This document shows, one piece after another, positions 1 to 6,217 of a stretch of DNA of 20,650 nucleotides; the stretch's first letter is position 1, and every line of letters starts with the position of its first letter. The stretch is from Firmicutes bacterium CAG:631 (GTDB lineage Bacteria; Bacillota_I; Bacilli_A; RFN20; CAG-631), in contig HF998021.1 of assembly GCA_000433015.1 (NCBI GenBank), positions 12,552-33,201 of the forward strand, in the 5' to 3' direction. Below the pieces are notes generated by a model. That model ran no database searches. It was not told where the DNA came from and saw only the letters and a program-made list of their open reading frames with translations. The translations under genes were made by a program, and so were the position numbers.

Positions 1-177
1 ATTTATGCTTATTGCATTTTTAATTTTTATTTGAATCAAGATTTTCCTTTCTTGAAAGTTTTTCAACTCGTCATCGCTCCTTTTATTCTCTTTGATTTGT
101 TAAAAGTAATTTTAGCTGCATTAGTTAGTCAAAAAACAAAAAAGCATTTGATTTTAACTCAAACGCCTTCTTCATAA
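1..177 (+). CDS. bioY: Biotin transporter BioY, C-terminal fragment (5' end outside window)
   Basis: Open from base 1 in frame 1 to a TAA at 175-177; 58 residues are visible. They consist of hydrophobic stretches around a segment reading APFILFDLLKVILAALVS. This matches the conserved end of BioY, usually PFIPGDLLK followed by a small hydrophobic helix. BioY is the substrate-binding membrane component (S component) of ECF-type biotin importers, or a stand-alone biotin carrier. The assignment rests on a short tail, but the convergent neighbour is biotin-protein ligase and a biotin-dependent pump follows, so the context agrees. The last 19 bases overlap the 3' end of birA tail to tail. A basic tail (SQKTKKH) follows the last helix, as expected at a cytoplasmic C-terminus. 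Confidence 0.72.
   Translation: MYAYCIFNFYLNQDFPFLKVFQLVIAPFILFDLLKVILAALVSQKTKKHLILTQTPSS
131..166 (-). terminator. Rho-independent terminator of birA, inside the bioY 3' end
   Basis: Read on the minus strand: stem GCGTTTGA (166-159), 7-nt loop, TCAAATGC (151-144) with one G-U pair, then a U tract TTTTTTGTTTTTT (143-131). The birA TGA stop (161-159) is part of the first stem arm. The whole element lies in bioY coding sequence. Confidence 0.65.
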
Positions 178-884
178 AAATTTTTTAAAGAAACTTCACC
201 ATAATTGATGGTGATTTTTTTGCTTTTCATTTGAATTTGTATTGCCCCATCTTCAAGAATATTTAAAACTTCGCCATTACAAAATTGTCCTTGATATTCA
301 AATTCAATTTTTTGATGAAGGACACAGGAGTATTTTTTATATTCTTGCAAGATAGTATCTTTGTTTTTTTCAAATGAAACAAATAATTTATGCCACTTTT
401 TTAAATAGATGGATAAAACTTTTTTTAATGAAATTTTTTTGTTTAATTCTAAAAACAAAGAGGTAGCTTTCTTTTTTAATGTTTCATCAAAAAAAGTAGT
501 GTTTACATTTAATCCAATGCCAATAACATAATTGGATTGCGTATCTTGTGTTATCGCTTCAATTAAAATTCCGCAAACCTTTTTTTTGTGAATTAAGATA
601 TCATTTGGCCATTTGATTTGAGCTTCAATTTGGAAATGCTTTAAAGTTTGAATCATAGCTAAAGCTGCCATAATGCTAAGGCTTGCAGGTTGAGCGATTG
701 TTTTTTTAACGACAATCGAAAAAGATAGATTTTGATAAGGAACACTCACCCACGTTCTTTGATTTCTGCCTTTTCCATGTGTTTGATTAAAAGTATAAAC
801 GACACAAAAAGAAGGCAAAAAAGAAAGATTTTTTTTGCAATAATCATTTGTAGAATCAACAGAATCCAAATAAAATCGTTTCAT
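159..884 (-). CDS. birA: Biotin-[acetyl-CoA-carboxylase]-type protein ligase, single-domain
   Basis: Joins biotin to a specific lysine of carrier proteins via biotinyl-AMP, in the cytoplasm. The 241-aa product shows the family motifs in order: VDSTND near residue 9, the biotinyl-AMP loop GKGRNQRTW at 37-45 (usual form GRGRRGRxW), KWPND at 91-95 and the lysine/GILIE segment near 101-108. A short C-terminal beta domain follows. There is no N-terminal winged-helix domain, so this is a group I ligase that cannot act as the classical biotin repressor. I chose ATG at 884, which follows AAGGGA at good spacing. An upstream ATG at 926 is in frame but would translate through the terminator hairpin. The obvious local substrate is the carrier encoded at 2303-2644. 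The gene overlaps bioY by 19 bp, convergently. Confidence 0.93.
   Translation of the reverse strand: MKRFYLDSVDSTNDYCKKNLSFLPSFCVVYTFNQTHGKGRNQRTWVSVPYQNLSFSIVVKKTIAQPASLSIMAALAMIQTLKHFQIEAQIKWPNDILIHKKKVCGILIEAITQDTQSNYVIGIGLNVNTTFFDETLKKKATSLFLELNKKISLKKVLSIYLKKWHKLFVSFEKNKDTILQEYKKYSCVLHQKIEFEYQGQFCNGEVLNILEDGAIQIQMKSKKITINYGEVSLKNFYEEGV
196..221 (+). terminator. Rho-independent terminator of bioY, inside the birA 3' end
   Basis: Plus strand: TCACCAT (196-202), loop AATTG, ATGGTGA (208-214), then seven T (215-221). It starts 18 bases after the bioY stop and is entirely within birA coding sequence, mirroring the birA terminator inside bioY. Confidence 0.75.
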
Positions 885-900
885 AATATTTTCCCTTAAA

Positions 901-929
901 TAAAAAATCGTGTTCACTAGGAACACGAT
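901..929 (-). terminator. Terminator at the end of the pckA-oad operon
   Basis: Perfect 9-bp inverted repeat on the minus strand, ATCGTGTTC (929-921), loop CTAGT, GAACACGAT (915-907), followed by a T run (907-902). It lies 12 bases past the oadB stop and about 20 bases before the birA start codon, so it separates the operon from birA. Confidence 0.85.
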
Positions 930-930
930 G

Positions 931-959
931 ATTATAACATATTAAGCACTAAATAGTAA
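931..959 (-). promoter_or_regulatory. Probable birA promoter, overlapping the upstream terminator
   Basis: Minus strand TGT-TATAAT (939-931) is an extended -10 with a perfect hexamer. A weak -35 (TTACTA, 959-954) stands 17 bp upstream. The predicted start near 924 falls inside the first arm of the operon terminator hairpin, so transcripts from here would lack five bases of that arm and would not form the full terminator. The -35 region is inside the oadB 3' end. Confidence 0.6.
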
Positions 960-2297
960 CATTAATAATCCAGCAGCAACTGCACTTCCAATAACACCCG
1001 CTACATTTGGACCCATTGCATGCATGAGTAAGAAATTGCTAGGATCTTCTTTTACACCTTCTTTATGCACAACCCGTGCAGCCATTGGTACAGCACTGAC
1101 ACCAGCTGCGCCAATCATTGGGTTGATCTTGCCTTTGGTCATTTTGCACATGAGTTTTCCAATTAAAACACCACCAGCTGTAGCCGTTGCAAAAGCAAAG
1201 ATACCTAAAGCAAAAATCTTGATGGTATTTAACGATAAGAAGGTTTCAGCATTTGCGGTTGCGCCAACACAAAGACCAAGGAGAATTGTAACTAAATAAA
1301 GAATAGTATTTCCTGCTGCTTCGGTAAGTTTTGGTACAACACCTGTTTCTTTAATTAAATTGCCAAGCATGAGACATCCAATTAATGGAGCACAGGATGG
1401 GATTAATAAAACAACGACAACAGTGACAATAATTGGGAATAATATTCTTTTTGTCTTAGAAACTTCCGTTGGTTCTTCCATTTTGATTAAACGCTCTTTT
1501 TTCGTTGTCAATAAACGAATAATTGGTGGTTGAATAAATGGAACTAAAGCCATATAAGAATAAGCTGCAATGGAAATTGAAGAAAGAAGATGAGGTGCTA
1601 AAGTTTTAGTCACTAAGATAGCCGTTGGGCCATCGGCTCCTCCAATAATTCCAATAGATGATGCTTCTTGAGGTGTAAATCCTAATAGTAATGCACCTAA
1701 GAAAGTAATAAAAATACCAATTTGAGCAGCAGCTCCTAAAATCATGCTCTTTGGATTAGAAATTAATGGTCCAAAATCAGTTGTAGCCCCAATGCCTAAA
1801 AAGATAAGACATGGGTAAATTCCTGTTTGCACACCATAATATAAATAGCCAAGTAATCCTGAATATTGTGTTTCTTGATTTAGAAAATCAACAAGACGAT
1901 TTAATACGAGTAGATCTAAATCTAAATTGTTAATTACATCAGCATCATTTTGAACTAATTCAATAATTTTAGAAAGTTGATACGACTGTTCAACATCTAG
2001 CCCAAGAGAGGTAAAAAACTGCCTTGCCTGCTCTAAAGTTAAGCCAGTACTTGTGGCAAGCTGTTCTACGGAATATAAAACATCTGTTGATTTTTCAAAA
2101 ATGCCACCTAATGGTAAATTGACAAGTAAAACGCCAAAAGAAATGGGAATTAATAAATAAGGTTCTGCTTGCTTAAAAATGGCAAAGTACATCAATAATA
2201 AAGCAATTAAGATCATCACAAGGTTTTTCCAACCACCACTGGTGAAAAATTCTGCAATGCCTGTGCTTTTAATAAATTCCTCTATTAATTCAAGCAT
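942..2297 (-). CDS. oadB: Na+-translocating oxaloacetate decarboxylase, beta subunit
   Basis: Integral membrane subunit that decarboxylates carboxybiotin on the carrier protein and couples this to Na+ export. The 451-aa product has many hydrophobic helices. It carries family signatures: IFLGIGATTDFGPL near 165-178, the GGADGPT motif at 219-225 holding the essential Asp, an NAE-containing re-entrant segment near 349-351, and the C-terminal HAMGPNVAGVIGSAVAAG. An unusual stretch of about 75 mostly non-hydrophobic residues (about 68-145) sits between the first helices and the conserved GYLYYGV segment, which would explain a product longer than the roughly 375-435 aa usual for the family. Last gene of the operon; starts 5 bases after the carrier gene, with a weak SD, so translational coupling is likely. 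Related MmdB/GcdB subunits look alike, but OadA-like and PEPCK neighbours favour oxaloacetate. Confidence 0.92.
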   Translation of the reverse strand: MLELIEEFIKSTGIAEFFTSGGWKNLVMILIALLLMYFAIFKQAEPYLLIPISFGVLLVNLPLGGIFEKSTDVLYSVEQLATSTGLTLEQARQFFTSLGLDVEQSYQLSKIIELVQNDADVINNLDLDLLVLNRLVDFLNQETQYSGLLGYLYYGVQTGIYPCLIFLGIGATTDFGPLISNPKSMILGAAAQIGIFITFLGALLLGFTPQEASSIGIIGGADGPTAILVTKTLAPHLLSSISIAAYSYMALVPFIQPPIIRLLTTKKERLIKMEEPTEVSKTKRILFPIIVTVVVVLLIPSCAPLIGCLMLGNLIKETGVVPKLTEAAGNTILYLVTILLGLCVGATANAETFLSLNTIKIFALGIFAFATATAGGVLIGKLMCKMTKGKINPMIGAAGVSAVPMAARVVHKEGVKEDPSNFLLMHAMGPNVAGVIGSAVAAGLLMLLFSA

Positions 2298-2302
2298 AGA
2301 CT

Positions 2303-2644
2303 TTACCCTAGAATTAGCAATACTTGTTTGCTATTTACTGTTTGTCCTTTCGTGACTTTGATTTCTTTAACGACACCATCTTGAGCAGCTAAAATTTCAT
2401 TTTCCAATTTCATTGCTTCTAAAATCATCAAAATTTGTCCTTTTTTCACATGATCTCCAACAGCAACATCAATTCTTAAAATTGTTCCTTGCATTGGAGA
2501 AACGACTTGCGTTCCTTCAGCAGAAGCAGAAGGTTGAACATTATCCGTATTTTTTTCACTTTGAATGGTTGCTTGATTTTCAGTTACTGCTTCTAATTCG
2601 ACTTCATAAACTTTTCCATTTACTTTAACTTTGTAGATTTTCAT
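2303..2644 (-). CDS. Biotin carrier protein of the decarboxylase complex
   Basis: A 113-aa free-standing biotinyl/lipoyl-attachment protein. After a short N-terminal beta region and a polar linker (about 25-47) comes the carrier fold, with VVSPMQGTILRI near 47-58 and the biotinylation motif EAMKLEN with the acceptor Lys79. It shuttles the carboxyl group from the OadA carboxyltransferase to OadB. In many oxaloacetate decarboxylases this domain is fused to the C-terminus of OadA; here it is separate, as in methylmalonyl-CoA decarboxylase. Start ATG at 2644 follows a strong AGGAGG that overlaps the oadG stop (gap 9 bases). A substrate for the BirA encoded at 159-884. Confidence 0.93.
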   Translation of the reverse strand: MKIYKVKVNGKVYEVELEAVTENQATIQSEKNTDNVQPSASAEGTQVVSPMQGTILRIDVAVGDHVKKGQILMILEAMKLENEILAAQDGVVKEIKVTKGQTVNSKQVLLILG

Positions 2645-2653
2645 AATTTCCTC

Positions 2654-2980
2654 CTAGTTGATTCTTTTTACTTGAATTAATCGAACATCTTTATTGATTT
2701 CTTGTTGATAGTCAATGGAAGCAATTAATACCGCAACCATCATATCTTCATCTTGGATATCTTCTAAGGTTATTTTTTTGTGCTTTTCTTGTAAAGAAGG
2801 AGTTGAAGTTACTTCTTCTTTTTTTACATCTAATGCTTTGATTTTATTTAACAAAGCAAAGATTAAATAAATAAAAATTAAAATCACAAAAACAATGATA
2901 ATACAAATTAAGGCAGGAATTAAACCATCTAAAAAGGCTTGACCTGGTTTATCACTAATTTCTACAATGGCTTGATACAT
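2654..2980 (-). CDS. oadG: OadG-like small membrane subunit (gamma/delta) of the decarboxylase
   Basis: Small protein with one transmembrane helix (roughly residues 16-46, rich in I/V/L/F) followed by a lysine/acidic cytoplasmic part. This is the layout of OadG/MmdD subunits, which hold the carboxyltransferase and membrane subunits together. Sequence identity in this family is low, so the call depends on layout and on position between oadA and the carrier gene. I prefer ATG at 2980 (108 aa), which has AGGTG at ideal spacing. A GTG at 2989 directly abutting the oadA TAG would add three residues but lies inside that Shine-Dalgarno. The C-terminal part (MVAVLIASIDYQQ) resembles the conserved end seen in many OadG proteins. 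Confidence 0.75.
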   Translation of the reverse strand: MYQAIVEISDKPGQAFLDGLIPALICIIIVFVILIFIYLIFALLNKIKALDVKKEEVTSTPSLQEKHKKITLEDIQDEDMMVAVLIASIDYQQEINKDVRLIQVKRIN

Positions 2981-2989
2981 TTCTTTCAC

Positions 2990-4372
2990 CTACCCTATCC
3001 ATAAATTAAATTCGACACATTCATCTTGTTTTACAGGATGATATTTATTGGTTAAAAATTTGATTGCAACTTGTTCAAATAAAGCAATGGATAAGACATC
3101 TTCATCTGATTGAACCAAATCTTTATATTGTTCTTTTAATTTTTCAAATTGTGGTGGAATATCATCGGCTGGACGATAATCAATCACAGAATCATCTTTA
3201 ATGATTTGATGTAAGATTTGTTGGTTCACTTCAGCAGGAGCTTTTCCATATAATCCATGTAAGTAGTCATTGATTTCTTTTGGAACCATTTTATAGCGTT
3301 CACCAGTAATGACATTCAGAACCGCTTGTGTTCCAACCATTTGTGATAAAGGGGTCACTAATGGGGGATAACCTAAATCTTTCCGAACGCGAGGAACTTC
3401 TTTTAAAACCTCATCATAACGATCCATGGCACCTTGAGTTTTAAGTTGACTCATTAGATTAGATAGCATACCACCAGGGACTTGATATTTTAAAATGTTT
3501 GGATTGACCGATAAAGCTTTAGGATTAAGGGTACCGTTAGCCACATATTGGTCTTTAATCTTTGTTAAAATTGTAGCAGCAGCATTTAAATGATCCACAT
3601 TGAGTTTGGGATCATATTTGGTATTTGCTAAAGCATAATTAAAGGATTCCGTACAAGGTTGACTTGTTCCTCCAGAAAGAGGAGATAAAGCTGTATCAAT
3701 AATATCAACCCCAGCTTCAATCGCTTTTTGATAAGTCATTTCACAAATTCCACCGGTACAATGAGAATGGAGTTCGATGGGTAATTTGGTATTTGCTTTT
3801 AATTTTTTGATTAAGGTATAAGCATCGTTAGGTAATAAAACCCCAGCCATATCTTTGATACAAAGACTATCCGCTCCCATGGCTTCTACCTCTTTTGCTA
3901 ATTGAACATAATAATCAACAGTATGAACAGGACTTGTCGTATAACTTAAAGCAATTTGACAATGTCCTTTATATTTTTTTGTTGCTTCAACAGCACTTTT
4001 TAAATTACGAATATCATTTAAAGCATCAAAAACGCGGATAATATCAATGCCATTTTCAATTGATTTTTGAACGAATTTTTCGACAATATCATCGGCATAA
4101 TGTTTATAGCCTAAAATGTTTTGACCGCGGAATAACATTTGTAATTTTGTATTTTTACAGACCTTTCTGATAGCGCGCAAACGTTCCCAAGGATCCTCGT
4201 TTAAAAAGCGCAAACAAGTATCAAATGTTGCACCACCCCAAACTTCTAAAGCATAATATCCTGCTTGGTCCATTTCACCAACGCAAGATAAAATTTCTTT
4301 TGTCGTTAAACGAGTTGCAATGAGGGATTGAGAGCCATCTCTTAAAGCCGTATCAACAATTTTAACGCCCAT
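2990..4372 (-). CDS. oadA: Oxaloacetate decarboxylase alpha subunit, carboxyltransferase (no fused biotin domain)
   Basis: Cytoplasmic carboxyltransferase that moves CO2 from oxaloacetate to carrier-bound biotin, giving pyruvate. The 460-aa product has the HMGL-like TIM barrel of the transcarboxylase 5S / pyruvate carboxylase family. Visible features are DTALRDGSQS (Asp12 metal ligand), GGATFDTCLRFLNEDPWERL at about 46-65, FRGQN near 81-85, the carbamylated lysine Lys173 in CIKDMAG, and the metal histidines of LHSH (202 and 204). A conserved helical PYC/OADA domain follows to about residue 460, where the protein ends without a biotin-attachment domain; that part is a separate gene. ATG at 4372 follows AAAGGAG. 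It lies 18 bases after pckA and runs directly into oadG. A pyruvate carboxylase subunit B is the alternative label, but no biotin carboxylase is present and OadB/OadG follow. Confidence 0.93.
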   Translation of the reverse strand: MGVKIVDTALRDGSQSLIATRLTTKEILSCVGEMDQAGYYALEVWGGATFDTCLRFLNEDPWERLRAIRKVCKNTKLQMLFRGQNILGYKHYADDIVEKFVQKSIENGIDIIRVFDALNDIRNLKSAVEATKKYKGHCQIALSYTTSPVHTVDYYVQLAKEVEAMGADSLCIKDMAGVLLPNDAYTLIKKLKANTKLPIELHSHCTGGICEMTYQKAIEAGVDIIDTALSPLSGGTSQPCTESFNYALANTKYDPKLNVDHLNAAATILTKIKDQYVANGTLNPKALSVNPNILKYQVPGGMLSNLMSQLKTQGAMDRYDEVLKEVPRVRKDLGYPPLVTPLSQMVGTQAVLNVITGERYKMVPKEINDYLHGLYGKAPAEVNQQILHQIIKDDSVIDYRPADDIPPQFEKLKEQYKDLVQSDEDVLSIALFEQVAIKFLTNKYHPVKQDECVEFNLWIG

Positions 4373-4390
4373 TTTTTGCTCTCCTTTATT

Positions 4391-6019
4391 TTAGATTTCT
4401 TCAGTTACTTTTTTGAGGGCTTGTAAAGCTTCTTCAGGTAAACGATTAAAATCATCTAATTCAGAAACATAAGCGAAACGATCAAGTAATCTTGCTTTTA
4501 CATTTTGTAAATAAGCTTGATCTTTAAAATCAGGTTCAAAGCCAGAAATAGGTAAGTATTGTAAATCTCTAAATGGACCAAAAGCAACAAATTGAGCTCT
4601 TTCTAAAACAATGTCTTCAATTAAGCCTAAAGTGACTTGTGGCGTTACTTTTTTATCTAAAAAGAAACCAGTATTGATAATATAGCAATCCACGCCCATA
4701 TCTGCAAATAAAGATTTAAATTTTTCATAATCTTTTGCTAATTCATAAAGTCTAAATGGGTTAGCATAAGGAACAATGACTAATTTATTTGGATCTTCTC
4801 CTTTAATATATTCTGCAGAAGAACGTTTTGTTGCTAAAGTTGCTCCCATGACAGAAGCTAAAGCTGGTGAATTCACTTTGACAACCGGTGGAAGAGTATT
4901 ATCTTTCATAATCCAAAAGATTGCATCTGTTTTTTCTTTAAATTTATATTCTCGATTGCTTGTTGCAAATTTTGATTTTACAGTACGACCATTACCATTA
5001 CGAATGTCTTCATTGACAGGGACAATCCGTCCTTGATCATCTTTAGTTGCACCAACATTTTGAATCGTTACAAAATATTTGGATTGAGGATTGGTCAATG
5101 GATAATCTTGCGTTTTATCAAAATAAGATTGTTCTAGACAAATGGATGAACCATCGGTATTGGAAATGATAAAAGCATCATCATGAAGAACCGTTGTTTT
5201 TAATTTTCCACCATGATTGGATAAGGTAATGGTTGATTTTCCAGAACCGGAAAGGCCAAAAACACTAATAACTTTATTTTTATTTGGTAATTCAAAACGT
5301 TTTTGTCCGCCATGACATGCTGTGTAACCATGTCTAGCTGCTAAAGACCAAGCTAAGGTTAACGTTCCTTTTTTATGTTCCCCAAAATAACGCATTCCTA
5401 GTAAACAAGCACAATTGTGCTTACTATCAAATAAAGCAAGTCCTTCAGGATATTGTGCTGGATAATAATCAGGATCAGAGTAAATAAAAATGTCTCCTTC
5501 TTCATAAACTTTAGAATTTTTATACATCTTTGTGTATTCATCATTGACAATTTGGAAATTCATTAACCAAGAATAAAGATTGTTTTCATATCCTTGAGGA
5601 ACAAGCAAATGGGCTTTAACCATAAATTCAGGATCAAGTCCAACATAAACTTGAGCATGATACATCACTTTATCTTTAGATGAAAACTCTACTTCTCTTA
5701 ACAATGATGCAAATGATTCAACATTGGTTTCATCTACTAATCTTCTTAAACGAGCTTGACGTCCAGTAATGGAGCCATCATTGAAGATTAAAACTTTAGT
5801 TCCTTCTTCTAAACCTAATTCCGTAGCGTTTGCCACTTCTAAATCACTAATAATTGTTCCATGCGCATTTTTTGCTAATTCATAAGCTTGTTTCATGGAA
5901 GTGACTTCGATGACATTGTTTCGATAAAACATCGTTTCAATCGTTGTACGAACTTTACTAAATAAAACAGGATTTTTTGAGCCGATTTCTTGAATAGGCA
6001 TATTACTTTTTGTCGCCAT
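4391..6019 (-). CDS. pckA: ATP-type phosphoenolpyruvate carboxykinase (divergent)
   Basis: Interconverts oxaloacetate + ATP and PEP + CO2 + ADP. The 542-aa length fits the ATP-dependent family. Key elements by eye: TGR near 85-87 (substrate arginine), YFGEHKKG at 211-218 (the lysine pair), His236 in the segment equivalent to SMHCS, the P-loop GLSGSGKST at 255-263 with Lys261, and a double Asp at 280-281 in LHDDAF where classical enzymes have GDDEH. The C-terminal half is far from the E. coli type, so this belongs to a divergent clade. First gene of the operon, with its own promoter and a strong AAGGAGG before ATG 6019. In fermenting bacteria this enzyme often runs towards oxaloacetate, making ATP; next to a decarboxylase pump that direction is attractive but is inference. 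Confidence 0.92.
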   Translation of the reverse strand: MATKSNMPIQEIGSKNPVLFSKVRTTIETMFYRNNVIEVTSMKQAYELAKNAHGTIISDLEVANATELGLEEGTKVLIFNDGSITGRQARLRRLVDETNVESFASLLREVEFSSKDKVMYHAQVYVGLDPEFMVKAHLLVPQGYENNLYSWLMNFQIVNDEYTKMYKNSKVYEEGDIFIYSDPDYYPAQYPEGLALFDSKHNCACLLGMRYFGEHKKGTLTLAWSLAARHGYTACHGGQKRFELPNKNKVISVFGLSGSGKSTITLSNHGGKLKTTVLHDDAFIISNTDGSSICLEQSYFDKTQDYPLTNPQSKYFVTIQNVGATKDDQGRIVPVNEDIRNGNGRTVKSKFATSNREYKFKEKTDAIFWIMKDNTLPPVVKVNSPALASVMGATLATKRSSAEYIKGEDPNKLVIVPYANPFRLYELAKDYEKFKSLFADMGVDCYIINTGFFLDKKVTPQVTLGLIEDIVLERAQFVAFGPFRDLQYLPISGFEPDFKDQAYLQNVKARLLDRFAYVSELDDFNRLPEEALQALKKVTEEI

Positions 6020-6039
6020 AATTTTATTTCCTCCTTAAT

Positions 6040-6053
6040 TGAAAACGGTTTAT
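6040..6053. promoter_or_regulatory. cre-like site in the pckA leader
   Basis: TGAAAACGGTTTAT agrees with the catabolite-responsive element consensus TGWAANCGNTNWCA at 12 of 14 positions. It lies between the predicted pckA start point and its Shine-Dalgarno, a position from which CcpA can block elongation. Short degenerate motifs occur by chance in AT-rich DNA, so this is tentative. Confidence 0.25.
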
Positions 6054-6057
6054 TTTT

Positions 6058-6073
6058 GTTTACTAACGTAAAC
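6058..6073. promoter_or_regulatory. Inverted repeat in the pckA leader (candidate operator)
   Basis: GTTTAC-TAAC-GTAAAC: perfect 6-bp arms around a 4-base centre. Relative to the predicted pckA start near 6080 it covers about +8 to +23, a typical repressor position. It could also form a weak mRNA hairpin. Confidence 0.4.
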
Positions 6074-6086
6074 TAAAACTAAACTT

Positions 6087-6115
6087 ATTGTATCTCTTTT
6101 GAATTTTAAAAACAA
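6087..6115 (-). promoter_or_regulatory. Promoter of the pckA-oad operon
   Basis: Minus strand TTGTTT (6115-6110), exactly 17 bp, TACAAT (6092-6087). The predicted start near 6080 gives a leader of about 61 nt, much longer than at the other promoters here and without the extended TG element, consistent with a regulated promoter. Confidence 0.6.
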
Positions 6116-6142
6116 GTTTTAAATCAAAGATTTTAAAAAATG

Positions 6143-6164
6143 TAGAAAAGATATATCTTTTCTA
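6143..6164. promoter_or_regulatory. Perfect 22-bp palindrome in the divergent pckA/HAD control region
   Basis: Half-site TAGAAAAGATA is followed immediately by its exact reverse complement, with no spacer and no mismatch. It lies just upstream of the HAD-phosphatase -35 region and about 30 bp upstream of the pckA -35. No U tract or coding role; a dimeric DNA-binding protein site is the likeliest reading. Confidence 0.5.
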
Positions 6165-6171
6165 GATTTTG

Positions 6172-6200
6172 TTTTGTAAAACGCTTTTTTTTGGTATAAT
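6172..6200 (+). promoter_or_regulatory. Promoter of the HAD phosphatase-ppa pair
   Basis: Extended -10 TGG-TATAAT (6192-6200) with a weak TTTTGT -35 (6172-6177) at 17 bp. The predicted start near 6207 coincides with the first base of the AGGTGAT Shine-Dalgarno. Confidence 0.65.
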
Positions 6201-6217
6201 CATATTAGGTGATAAAA

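Noticed and set aside
885..926. In-frame N-terminal extension of birA to ATG 926
   Set aside because: It would translate the terminator hairpin, has no ribosome site, and ATG 884 has AAGGGA and begins at the usual family start.
1024..1299. 91-codon plus-strand frame within oadB
   Set aside because: Mirror of oadB's hydrophobic codons; no expression signals.
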